A stretch of DNA of 64,000 nt from Martelella mediterranea DSM 17316. GTDB lineage: Bacteria; Pseudomonadota; Alphaproteobacteria; Rhizobiales; Rhizobiaceae. This document shows, in pieces, positions 45,015 through 53,622 of the stretch (the first letter of the stretch is position 1; every line of letters starts with the position of its first letter). Both the position numbers and the translations under genes were made by a program. Below the pieces are notes generated by a model. The model worked only from the letters and a program-made list of their open reading frames with translations. It was not told where the DNA came from and ran no database searches. The stretch spans positions 2,436,001 to 2,500,000 of the forward strand of contig NZ_CP020330.1 of NCBI RefSeq assembly GCF_002043005.1, given 5' to 3'.

Positions 45015-46411
45015 CGTCCGTCTATCCGCTCATCATGTGCGGCGGCGTGGGCATGCGGCTGTGGCCGCTGTCGCGGGCGGAAACGCCGAAGCAGTTTCAC
45101 CGTGTCGCTGGACGCGGCTCGCTGAGCTTCTTCCAGGCGACCGTCCAACGTCATGGCGGCCCCGGCTTTCACGAGCCCTATGTCAGCGTAAACAATCGCT
45201 ATGAGACGCTGGTGCGCGCGCAGCTTCACGCGATCGGCCGCAAGGGCGAACTGATGATCGAGCAGAGCTCGCGGCACACCGGCCCGGCGGTGCTCGCGGC
45301 CGCCTTGGCCATCGAGGCCCGCGATCCCGGCGCGCTGATGGCGGTGCTGCCTTCTGACCATCTGATCGAGGGCGATTTCGGCGCGGTGGTGCTGTCGATG
45401 CGCGCGGCCGCTGAGAGCGGTCACATCATGCTTTTCGGCATCCGTCCCGCCTACGCCGAAACCGGCTATGGTTATATCGTTGACGACGGGCCGAATACCG
45501 ACTTCGCCGGCGCGCGCAACGTCTCTCATTTCATCGAGAAGCCGCCGCGCGAGACCGCCGAGAAACTGATCGAGAATGGCAATGCCTATTGGGCGTCGGG
45601 CGTCAGCCTGTTCCGCACGGATGTGCTGATTTCGGAATATCAGCGCCTCGACCCCGAAACGACGGAGACCGTCAAAGCCGCGGTGGTGCGGGCGGCCCGG
45701 GAGCCGGGCCGCACCGTTCTCGATGACCGCTGCTTCCGAAAGGCCCACGCCGCGGCAACCGAAAGCGTCGTGTTCGAACACAGCGACCGGGTGTTGATGG
45801 CCCCGGCCGCGATCGCCTGGAACGATGTCGGAAGCTGGCGCTCGCTCTACGAGATCGGCAGGAAGGACGGCGATGGCAACGTCCTGAGCGGCGACGTCGT
45901 GTCGGTGGATACGGGCAATTCCTACATCCGCGCCGAGGATGGCAAGCTGATCGCGACGATCGGCGTCGACAACCTCGCCATCATCGACACCGAGGACGTC
46001 CTGCTGGTCGCCGCGCTTGACCGCACCCAGGACGTGCCGCAGGTGCTCTCCGCGCTGAAGGAACGCAAGGGCGATCTGACCAAGCCGAAATGGGCGCATT
46101 CGGGAACGCCGTTGAAGACCGGCCCCGGCTTTCGCCTCGCCGAACACGAGATCATACCGGGGGCGGTGTTGACGATCGAGGCGGAGGAAAGCCGCCGCCG
46201 GGTGCTGACGATCTGCGCCGGAACCCTTCAACTGGAGCAGGATGGGAGCCGGCGCGTCGGCGAGGCCGGAGACAGTTTTACCATTCCCGCCGGCCATGGC
46301 GGCGTGCTGCGCAATCACGGGGATGTCACCGCGACGCTGATCGAACTGCAGTATGACGCCGACGACCTGAACGACACGCCCTTCCTGGTCTCCGGAGGCG
46401 AGGCAAGATGA
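45011..46411 (+). CDS. algA: AlgA-like GDP-mannose pyrophosphorylase with non-catalytic isomerase half
   Basis: 466 residues. The nucleotidyltransferase domain has IMCGGVGMRLWPLSRAETPK, LPSDHLI, GYGYIVDD, FIEKPPRETA and IAWNDVGSWRSLYEIG, so GDP-mannose synthesis looks intact. The C-terminal cupin (about 350-455) aligns with type II phosphomannose isomerase, but the QxHxHRxEH stretch is replaced by TIEAEESRRRVLTICAGTL and the later His by Gly. Mannose-6-phosphate would have to come from another isomerase. ATGA overlaps at both ends. Confidence 0.87.
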   Translation: MTSVYPLIMCGGVGMRLWPLSRAETPKQFHRVAGRGSLSFFQATVQRHGGPGFHEPYVSVNNRYETLVRAQLHAIGRKGELMIEQSSRHTGPAVLAAALAIEARDPGALMAVLPSDHLIEGDFGAVVLSMRAAAESGHIMLFGIRPAYAETGYGYIVDDGPNTDFAGARNVSHFIEKPPRETAEKLIENGNAYWASGVSLFRTDVLISEYQRLDPETTETVKAAVVRAAREPGRTVLDDRCFRKAHAAATESVVFEHSDRVLMAPAAIAWNDVGSWRSLYEIGRKDGDGNVLSGDVVSVDTGNSYIRAEDGKLIATIGVDNLAIIDTEDVLLVAALDRTQDVPQVLSALKERKGDLTKPKWAHSGTPLKTGPGFRLAEHEIIPGAVLTIEAEESRRRVLTICAGTLQLEQDGSRRVGEAGDSFTIPAGHGGVLRNHGDVTATLIELQYDADDLNDTPFLVSGGEAR

Positions 46412-47985
46412 TCCGCGTCGGGCGCGTTCATGGATGTTGCGTGGCCTTGCTGCTGCTCGCCTTCGCGCCTGTTGCCGACGCGCATGATCATAATCGCCTG
46501 GCCGAGATCAACCGCAATGCGGACAGCCTGCTCGAGACGCTGAAGAGCGACGCGGCGGGCATCGCGCCGACGCTTGACGCGGCGCGAAAGCTGCTGGACG
46601 AGGCCGGCGTCAAAACTGTGCCGCAGCCCCCGGAACCGACAGCCCGATCCGCCGAAGCAGGCGAAAGCGCGACGGCGCCCGCCGAATTCGACACGGTGCT
46701 TTTCGCGCCGCTCCTGCAGCAGATCGCGCTGGAGACCGGCAATCTCGGTCACCGCGAACTGATGGAGGCGGCCGCGCCCTCGGGCGGCCAGGCGCTGTTG
46801 CTGAAGCGCGGGGCGTTTACGCTTGCAGGTCTGGCCGACGCGCTCTCCGGCGATGGCGGCGTGCTTGCGGCCGCAGACAATGGCTACCGCCTCGCGCTCC
46901 CGCTTTTCATTTCCGAAGACGCCGCGCTTGCGATGAGCGACGGCGACCGGCTGGAAATGGCGACGGAGCGGGGGGTCTTTATCATCAATGAGGGGCTGCT
47001 GACGATCCGCGACGCCGAGGTGACCGGCACGGATGCTGCGCCAAGAGTTGTCGATTTTCATCCCTTCATCCTGACCGTGCGCGGCGGCCGGGCGGAGATC
47101 GAAGACAGCCGGTTTTCCGCTCTCGGCTATGACGGGCAGCCGCTGATGAGCGGGATCAGCTTTGCCTCCAGTCGCTTTGCCGGCAAGCGGAGCAGCGGAC
47201 GCGTTACCGGCAATATCCTGGAAAATATCCGCTCGGTGGAAGCGACCGGCATTGCCGATTTCAGCTTTTCCGAAAACCGGATCGATGGCGCGCGCGGCAT
47301 CGGGCTCAGGCTCGAGCGGGTAGATCATGGCGTCATCAGCGACAATCTGGTCGTGGCGAGCGGGCAGCACGGGCTGCTGATGATCGGCGGCAAGAAGACG
47401 GTGGTGAGCGGGAACGTGATGGCGGAAAATGCCGGACGCGGCATTTTCGCCCGCGACGGCGTCGGCCATGCGACGATCGCGGACAACGTCCTTCTTGCAA
47501 ACGGCGTCGAGGGGATTTCTGTCGCGGGCGGGGCCTGTGTCGATATTTTCTCCAACGCCGCCCTTCGCAATCGCGCCGATGGCATTCGCGTGGCGCAAAG
47601 CCTCGGGGTGCGGATTTCCGGCAATCTGCTTGCGCGCAACCAGGGCGCGGGCATCGCGGTTACCGATGCGATCTCGCCCGATGACGAGACCGAGATTACC
47701 GACAACATCTTCCTCGCCAATGTTTCCGGCATCTCGGCGGAACGCTTCTCGCGTCTGTTGTTGAGACAGAATGATCTGTCCAACCAGTTGCCGGTGCTGT
47801 TTGCCGGCGCGCTGCAATATGAAACACCGCGCTATCTCACCTTTCAGCGCAGTCTCTCCAAGGCATCCGATGCCGGTTTCCGGATATCGGCCGACGCGTC
47901 CGCCCCGCCATCGCTGTTTCGCGGCAATGGCGGGCAGTTCCGGCTGTCCGATTTCACCGGATGCCACCCCGGGGAGGGCGAGTGA
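46408..47985 (+). CDS. algG: AlgG-like parallel beta-helix protein without the epimerase motif
   Basis: 525 residues; Pseudomonas AlgG is about 543. Signal peptide (cleavage near ADAHDH), then a helical N-terminus with a Pro/Ala linker, a carbohydrate-binding-like region, and a right-handed beta-helix (about 220-480) with NILEN, NRIDGARGIGLR, SDNLVVASGQHGLLM and DNVLLANGVEGIS rungs. In mannuronan C5-epimerases the DPHD motif lies after YG[IF]; here it is RLER, and the Arg after HGIIVS is also absent. It probably cannot epimerise and may only guide the polymer. Confidence 0.8.
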   Translation: MIRVGRVHGCCVALLLLAFAPVADAHDHNRLAEINRNADSLLETLKSDAAGIAPTLDAARKLLDEAGVKTVPQPPEPTARSAEAGESATAPAEFDTVLFAPLLQQIALETGNLGHRELMEAAAPSGGQALLLKRGAFTLAGLADALSGDGGVLAAADNGYRLALPLFISEDAALAMSDGDRLEMATERGVFIINEGLLTIRDAEVTGTDAAPRVVDFHPFILTVRGGRAEIEDSRFSALGYDGQPLMSGISFASSRFAGKRSSGRVTGNILENIRSVEATGIADFSFSENRIDGARGIGLRLERVDHGVISDNLVVASGQHGLLMIGGKKTVVSGNVMAENAGRGIFARDGVGHATIADNVLLANGVEGISVAGGACVDIFSNAALRNRADGIRVAQSLGVRISGNLLARNQGAGIAVTDAISPDDETEITDNIFLANVSGISAERFSRLLLRQNDLSNQLPVLFAGALQYETPRYLTFQRSLSKASDAGFRISADASAPPSLFRGNGGQFRLSDFTGCHPGEGE

Positions 47986-47986
47986 T

Positions 47987-48706
47987 ATGGCGAAGGCCCA
48001 TGCGATTTTCGCCGTATTGCTGTTCTTGCCGGCCCTTGCTTTCGCCGGGGACGGATCTGTCCGGACTGTTGCCTCGATCTACGACAATGCCCCGCGCCTC
48101 AAGGATATCCGGGCGCGGATCGTCGCCGATGAGCCGGTGACGATCACCGAGCTTCAGATCCTCGCCGATGTCGGCGACGGGCTGGCTGCCTACAAACTGG
48201 CAGAGCGGCTTCTGGCGATGAACCGGCCGGACCTCAATGGCAAGGCGGCGCACTATCTCGCGATCGCGGTGAATGATGGCCGCACTTATGCCGTACCCCC
48301 GCTGTTCGCTATCCTGTCGGATCGGACCAGCGATATTTCGCCGGTGCGGCTCGCCCATATCGAAAACGCGCTCAACCGCCAGGCGGCGACCGGAGACCCC
48401 GCATCGGTGCTCGCGCTGGCGCGGCTTTATTTGCAAGGCCATCCATTCGGCGCCAGGCCGGAGAAAGCCAAGGCGCTGTTGCGGGCTGCCGTCGACCAGC
48501 AATTCGTCGATGAAGCGCTCGCCCTGCAGATGGCGATGTTGATTGCCTCCGGCGCGCCATTGTCGGCGGAGGATGAAGCGGCGGTGCGCGCCTATTTGCG
48601 GGTGGCGCAGGAAAGCCCGGACATTGGAACGCGCACGGCGGCTGAAAACCTGCTACGCGCCTTTGCAGAACCGGAAGCTCTCTCGGGGGAGGATGAGCAT
48701 GGATAG
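47987..48706 (+). CDS. Periplasmic Sel1/TPR-like protein, small
   Basis: 239 residues starting two bases after the algG-like stop. Signal peptide (AIFAVLLFLPALAFAG) without a lipobox Cys. Sel1-type helices: ILADVGDGLAAYKLAERLLA, and GDPASVLALARLYLQGHPFG, with ARPEKAKALLRAAVDQQ. Alginate operons carry the Sel1 lipoprotein AlgK between alg44 and algE. This protein may take part of that role, but lacks the lipid anchor and is half as long. Confidence 0.75.
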   Translation: MAKAHAIFAVLLFLPALAFAGDGSVRTVASIYDNAPRLKDIRARIVADEPVTITELQILADVGDGLAAYKLAERLLAMNRPDLNGKAAHYLAIAVNDGRTYAVPPLFAILSDRTSDISPVRLAHIENALNRQAATGDPASVLALARLYLQGHPFGARPEKAKALLRAAVDQQFVDEALALQMAMLIASGAPLSAEDEAAVRAYLRVAQESPDIGTRTAAENLLRAFAEPEALSGEDEHG

Positions 48707-49745
48707 CATGAAAACGATAGCGGCATTGTGTGTTGCGGCCGGCCTTGGTTGCGGTATTGCCCAAGCCGAAGAAGCTCAATCGCTTTACGGTTGCGCCAAT
48801 CTGGCGGAGAAGGGCGAGCCACAGGCTCTGGAGGGCAAGGACGGGTATTTCTTCACCGTGATGGGCGATATCGCGATGAAATCGGTCGCCGATCCGGCGC
48901 TGGCGGAGAGCGTCGCGGCGTTCTCGAAGCTGTTGAAGGCCCACGGCACCATTCTCATATTCGTGCCCGTTCCCACGCGCAGCCAGGTGCTGGCAGACAA
49001 GGTGCCGCAAGCGGCATGGCTCTACGGCTACAAGGAAAACATAAATACCGAAATCTATCAGGAGGCGATCAAGCGGCTGAATGACGCCGGCGTGGTCACG
49101 GTCGATCTGTTGACGCCGATGAAAGCAAAGGCCGCCGATGACAGCCCTGTTTACCAGAAGGCCGATCCGCTTTGGACCACTGAGGGCGCGCGTTTTGCCG
49201 CGGAGGCGATCGCCGGCAAGATCACGGCCATGCCGCAATCGCGCAAGGCCAACCTCATGACCTTCACGACCACAAAGGGAGAAGACTACACGCGCCGGTC
49301 GGACCTGCGCGAGGCGATCCAGGCCCATTGCAGCGAAAGCCTGCCGCCGGTGACGGAAACCCGCTACGAGACCGTGGGCGAGGAAGCCTTCGCCGCTGAT
49401 CGGCCGTTCAATATACTGGGCGCGGAGGCGCCGGCGCCGGTTGTGCTTGTCGGGTCGCGGTTTTCGGCCGATGGCCAGAGCCATTTCGACGGGTTCCTGA
49501 AACAGTTCTCAAACATGGACGTCGATAACCGGGCGAGCGCTTCGGCCAATCCGTTCAAGTCGATCACCGACTATCTCCGGTCCGGCGACTTACAGGCAAA
49601 GCCGCCGCTCTTCCTGGTATGGGAGGTGCCGCCCGGCAGCAATCTCGCAAGCTACGGTCCCGAGCCGTGGGAGACGCTCGAGGCGAGCGCCGCCGGTGAT
49701 TGCGGATCGGATGGCTGCGGCGCGGCGGCGAAAGGAAGCGAATGA
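48699..49745 (+). CDS. algX: AlgX/AlgJ-like SGNH protein lacking catalytic residues
   Basis: 348 residues from the ATG at 48699, six bases after GGGGGAGG; another ATG at 48693 overlaps that site. Signal peptide to about residue 24. The SGNH-like domain has LEGKDGYFFTVMGD, TILIFVPVPTRSQVL, and KADPLWTTEGARFAAEAI where AlgX has D-x-H-W. LVGSRFSADGQSHFDGF stands where GTSxS is expected. So His and Ser of the acetyltransferase triad appear to be Leu and Arg. No C-terminal CBM is seen (AlgX is about 470 aa). Upstream gene overlaps by 8 bases. Confidence 0.78.
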   Translation: MDSMKTIAALCVAAGLGCGIAQAEEAQSLYGCANLAEKGEPQALEGKDGYFFTVMGDIAMKSVADPALAESVAAFSKLLKAHGTILIFVPVPTRSQVLADKVPQAAWLYGYKENINTEIYQEAIKRLNDAGVVTVDLLTPMKAKAADDSPVYQKADPLWTTEGARFAAEAIAGKITAMPQSRKANLMTFTTTKGEDYTRRSDLREAIQAHCSESLPPVTETRYETVGEEAFAADRPFNILGAEAPAPVVLVGSRFSADGQSHFDGFLKQFSNMDVDNRASASANPFKSITDYLRSGDLQAKPPLFLVWEVPPGSNLASYGPEPWETLEASAAGDCGSDGCGAAAKGSE

Positions 49746-52495
49746 AGCGTTTGAGCATTCCCGGATTGCGAAACGCCGGCCGCGGTCGCGCCCGGTCACT
49801 TCTGTTGGCGCTTGCGCTATCGGCGGCGGCATCGACGGCAATGGCGCAACAGCCCGTCATCGATTTCCGGCCGCCCGATATCGAGGCGGCGAAGGTGTGC
49901 GCTGACCGCAAGTCCAACGACGCGCTGGAGCTGCAATGGTCGAACTGGGATGGAAGGCAATTGCCGCCGGGCGTCGAATACCGCGATCTCGACCGCGAGC
50001 TGATGCGGCTGCGCAATATTGATGCAGACAAGTATTTCGACACGGTCAAATCCGCCTACGACCTGCGCCGCCAGGAAGACCCCTATTACAGCCGGGCGGC
50101 CTATCTGCTCGATGTCGTGGCGCTTTATGTCGAGGCGGAGCGTTTCGACGAATTGAAGGCAACCGGCTTCGTCACGGAACTGGAAACCATCGGGCCTTCG
50201 GCAACGCCGGGCACGATCAACTTCCTCGCCGACCTTTATCTGGAGGGCAAGGCGGTGCCGCAGGATATCGATCGCGGCATCCAGCGCAAACTTCAGGCCG
50301 CCTATAACGGCGATCCCGACGCGGTTCTCTTTCTGGCCGAGAAGACCAGCAAGGGGGAAGATGTCCCGGGCTGGGACATGGATCCGCAACTCGCTTTCAC
50401 GCTCGGCTTTTCATCGCTGCTCGGCAATCTCGACAACGCGATCTGCGGTCGGGTGCGCCGCATCGCGCGGGCGTTCGAAAGCGGGGAGGTGATCGCGCAG
50501 GACCATGCGCTCGCCGAGGCATGGTATCGTTTCGCGGCCGATCTCGGCGACGACCAGTCCGCCTGGCAGACGGCGCGCTATCATCTTTCCGGCGAAGGCA
50601 TTGAGAAGGATAACACGACCCTTCTGCGCTACCTCCAGCAAGCCTTCGACGCCGACATCGTTCCGGCGAAAGTCCAGATGGCAAAGCTCTACGAGGAGGG
50701 TGACCTGGTGCCGCCCGACCTCGGCCGGGCTATGGCGATCTATGATGATCTGGCTGCCGATGGGGAGCCTGTCGGCTATGAACGCGCAATCCAGCTTCTG
50801 GCGCGCCGCGGCCTCGATACGCCTCAGGACCGGCAGAAATATGAAGACATGCTTGAGGCCCTGACGAAACTACCCGATGCGCCGGGCTGGGCGTTTTCGC
50901 GGCTCGGCGTGCTCACCCAGGAAGAAAACGGTCTTTGGACGGATCAGGAGGCGAGCCGGCGCCTGTTCGAGGCGGCCGCGGAGCGTGGCGATGGCGAAGG
51001 CAAGCTTCATCTCGCTCGCCTCTATCTGCGCGACGGCGACGCGCAGGATCACCAGAAAGCCATTGCAATACTTGAGGACCTTATCTCGACAGAAGCCAAG
51101 GCGGGCGCGATCGACGCGCTCAGGAATGCGCTGCTCTGCACGGCGCCCGACGGACCGCAGATTGCCGAGTGGGCGCGATGGAAATCGCTCGAAAACGAGG
51201 ACTGGTGGCGGCTGTTCGAAGACGTGACAGAGGCTAAACTGACCGACAAGGCCGACGCCTTCGCCGATCTGCAGACCTCCGCGATCGCGGGCAGCATGAA
51301 AGATGCGGGCGGCGTCGCAGCCATCCTGACCGAGCTTGAACCCGCCCGCGTCGACGACATCATCGAACACTGGCGGGCCCTCGTGCGCGATCATGACGGC
51401 GGAGAGGCCAGCGTTCTGGAGGGCGCCTACAATGCTGTCGATACCGACGCCCGACGCGAGAAAATCCGCTCCGCCCTGCAACAGCTTGCCGATGGCGGTG
51501 ATATCGCCGCCATGGCAGCGCTTGCCGAAATCTACATGAATGAAGACGATGCGGCATCGCTCAAGAAAGCGACGGATCTGGTTGAAGGGGCCGGCGGGCG
51601 GATGAAGGGGTCGGTCCTCTGGCATCTTGACGATGCCTACCGCGAGGCGGGAAAAGGCCGTTATCAGCCACCGGAGACCTTGCTGAACGAGATCGCGGCC
51701 TTCGGCGATTTCCAAGCGCTTCTGTTCGCGGCCGACAGGGTGAAAAGCGACGAGCGGCGGGCATTTTACTATGATCGCGCGGAGCTGATCATGCCCTGCG
51801 ATATCGACGCGCTCGGCGTCAAGGCAGGCTATGCGCTCGACGCGGGTCGCCCGGACACCGCCGACGAGGCGCTTACGGTCGCGTTGGCGCTTTCGCCGGA
51901 AGAGGGCTGGCAGCAGGTGAAGCTCGGCGATATCTACCTGACTCTCGGTTCGATTGCCGATCGCGAGGCTGCTTTCAAGCTTTACACCGAAGCCTATGAA
52001 CAGGGCTACAGGCCCGCCGCATGGCGACTTCTGGACTGGTATTCCGATCCGGGCAGCCGGTTCTATCAGGAAGACGACCATGTCAAGCTTCTGACCGAGC
52101 TGCTCAACAGCGCCGAGCCGGACGAGCTTTACAGCATCGCCAGTCGGTTGAAGAAGGCGCCCGATAGCGTCAGGGCCAAGATCAGCCAGGTCTTCGACAT
52201 GAAGGATGCCTATCGTCAGGCAGCAGGCGCGGGCAATCCCGTTGCCATGCGCGAACTCGCCAAACTGCTGCGTGACGGCGCTTCCGTGGAAAGCGAGAAG
52301 AACGAGGCAAGCGATTGGCTGGAAAAAGCCGCAAAAGCCGGCGATGCGGAGGCGATGCTGATGCTGGCCCAGGCGTATGCCTTCGGCGTCGGCGTCGAGC
52401 ATTCCGCGGACAAGGCCAGGGAATGGCTGAAGGCGGCTGCGACCGCAGGCGACGAGACGGCGGCCAACCTGCTCTCCGGCCTCGAAACAAACTGA
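49742..52495 (+). CDS. Large periplasmic Sel1-repeat protein of the polymer operon
   Basis: 917 residues; ATGA overlap with the preceding gene. Signal peptide (LLLALALSAAASTAMAQQ) without lipobox. Many Sel1/TPR-like helical repeats across the length, such as LAEAWYRFAADLGDDQSAW, AAERGDGEGKLHLARLYLRD, and at the end DWLEKAAKAGDAEAMLMLAQ then DKAREWLKAAATAGDETAA. A solenoid of this length could line a route across the periplasm, as AlgK or the larger TPR scaffold proteins (for example PelB, BcsC) do. It has no beta-barrel domain. Confidence 0.8.
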   Translation: MKRLSIPGLRNAGRGRARSLLLALALSAAASTAMAQQPVIDFRPPDIEAAKVCADRKSNDALELQWSNWDGRQLPPGVEYRDLDRELMRLRNIDADKYFDTVKSAYDLRRQEDPYYSRAAYLLDVVALYVEAERFDELKATGFVTELETIGPSATPGTINFLADLYLEGKAVPQDIDRGIQRKLQAAYNGDPDAVLFLAEKTSKGEDVPGWDMDPQLAFTLGFSSLLGNLDNAICGRVRRIARAFESGEVIAQDHALAEAWYRFAADLGDDQSAWQTARYHLSGEGIEKDNTTLLRYLQQAFDADIVPAKVQMAKLYEEGDLVPPDLGRAMAIYDDLAADGEPVGYERAIQLLARRGLDTPQDRQKYEDMLEALTKLPDAPGWAFSRLGVLTQEENGLWTDQEASRRLFEAAAERGDGEGKLHLARLYLRDGDAQDHQKAIAILEDLISTEAKAGAIDALRNALLCTAPDGPQIAEWARWKSLENEDWWRLFEDVTEAKLTDKADAFADLQTSAIAGSMKDAGGVAAILTELEPARVDDIIEHWRALVRDHDGGEASVLEGAYNAVDTDARREKIRSALQQLADGGDIAAMAALAEIYMNEDDAASLKKATDLVEGAGGRMKGSVLWHLDDAYREAGKGRYQPPETLLNEIAAFGDFQALLFAADRVKSDERRAFYYDRAELIMPCDIDALGVKAGYALDAGRPDTADEALTVALALSPEEGWQQVKLGDIYLTLGSIADREAAFKLYTEAYEQGYRPAAWRLLDWYSDPGSRFYQEDDHVKLLTELLNSAEPDELYSIASRLKKAPDSVRAKISQVFDMKDAYRQAAGAGNPVAMRELAKLLRDGASVESEKNEASDWLEKAAKAGDAEAMLMLAQAYAFGVGVEHSADKAREWLKAAATAGDETAANLLSGLETN

Positions 52496-52521
52496 ATCTA
52501 GCCAACCGAAAGGCTTGCGAT

Positions 52522-53622
52522 TTGCCCGACACTTCACCGTCCCGCTCGTTTCTGCGCCAGACCGGTCTTCTGCTGGCCGGCGCGTCGTTCCTGACGCTCG
52601 CCGGCTCTCCCGCCCTGGCCCAGGAGGGCGAAAAGTCCTGTCCGGCGTTTCCGCCACCGACGGTCACGCTCGATTACGGCAGCCGTTACGACGAAGGCAG
52701 CGCCGATCGTTCCACGCTCGATGAGGAGAGCGACGCCGCGGTGGACGCGGCGCTGAAGGATGCCGATGACTTTATTCGTGAGATCACCGGGCTTGCCAAT
52801 GACGCCCGGGCCAATCCCGGCATCGCGGCCGTCAACGCCGCCTGCGTGATCAACGGCGTTCATGGCTGGGCCGCGGCCGATGCCTTTGGCGACCTGCAGA
52901 CCGAGAACGCCAAGATGACCTATGCCGCCCGCGTCGGCGGCATTGCCAGCGCCTACCGCCAGGTGCGCGATCTGGCCGACGGCCTGACCGACGAGAAGGC
53001 GACAATCGAGGCGTGGCTGACGAAGAACGGCGATTTCCTGATTGCCTATTGGGACAATGATGCCCCGCCAAAGGCGAAGCTCGGCAATCTGCGGCTATGG
53101 GCCGCTTATGCGGTGACGGAAATCGCGCTGATCGTCAAAAGCCAGGATTACATCAACTGGGCCTTTGCGAGTCACCGCGCCGTGCTGGAAACGGTCGCCG
53201 AGGATGGCAGCATGCCCTATGAAATGCGCCGGGGAAAATACGCGCTGCATTATCAGCTTCATGCGCTCGCGCCGCTCTCGGCCTCCGCCGCGCTGATCTG
53301 CCATAATGATTACAGCTATACCTCGGACGAGGAGGCGGTGATCGAAAAGGCCGTCGGCTTCGCGCTTGCCGGGATCGAGGACCCGTCGAAGGTCGCCGCG
53401 ATCGCCGGCGTCCACCAATCGGTGCCGCAGGGGCTTGCCGAACAGGAGCCGTTCACGATCGCCTGGCTGGAGGCCTATCTGAGCTTGGTGAGCGATGGCG
53501 ATCTGGACCGGGCGCTCGCGCCGCTGCGCCCGCTTTCCAATTCCAAGCTCGGGGGGGATCTGACCCTGCTTTATCGCAACAACCCGGCCATGCAGCCGGG
53601 ATGCTTCGGGAAGCAGAAGTGA
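52522..53622 (+). CDS. algL: AlgL-like (PL5) alginate lyase homologue lacking catalytic His
   Basis: 366 residues from a TTG start at 52522 with AAAGG upstream. Signal peptide with twin-Arg-like RSFLRQTGLLLAGASF. All-helical PL5 fold: CVINGVHGWAAADAFGD, IASAYRQVRD and MPYEMRRGKYALHYQLHALA, which keeps the Arg and Tyr used in PL5 catalysis. The NNHxYW motif with catalytic Asn-His reads LGNLRLWAAY, keeping Asn but with Leu for His. It may bind but not cut polymer. Convergent with the SLT gene, abutting stops. Confidence 0.82.
   Translation: MPDTSPSRSFLRQTGLLLAGASFLTLAGSPALAQEGEKSCPAFPPPTVTLDYGSRYDEGSADRSTLDEESDAAVDAALKDADDFIREITGLANDARANPGIAAVNAACVINGVHGWAAADAFGDLQTENAKMTYAARVGGIASAYRQVRDLADGLTDEKATIEAWLTKNGDFLIAYWDNDAPPKAKLGNLRLWAAYAVTEIALIVKSQDYINWAFASHRAVLETVAEDGSMPYEMRRGKYALHYQLHALAPLSASAALICHNDYSYTSDEEAVIEKAVGFALAGIEDPSKVAAIAGVHQSVPQGLAEQEPFTIAWLEAYLSLVSDGDLDRALAPLRPLSNSKLGGDLTLLYRNNPAMQPGCFGKQK

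Noticed and set aside
50870..52657. 595-codon minus-strand frame opposite the large Sel1 gene
   Set aside because: Shadow frame in GC-rich DNA, no domain or start site.
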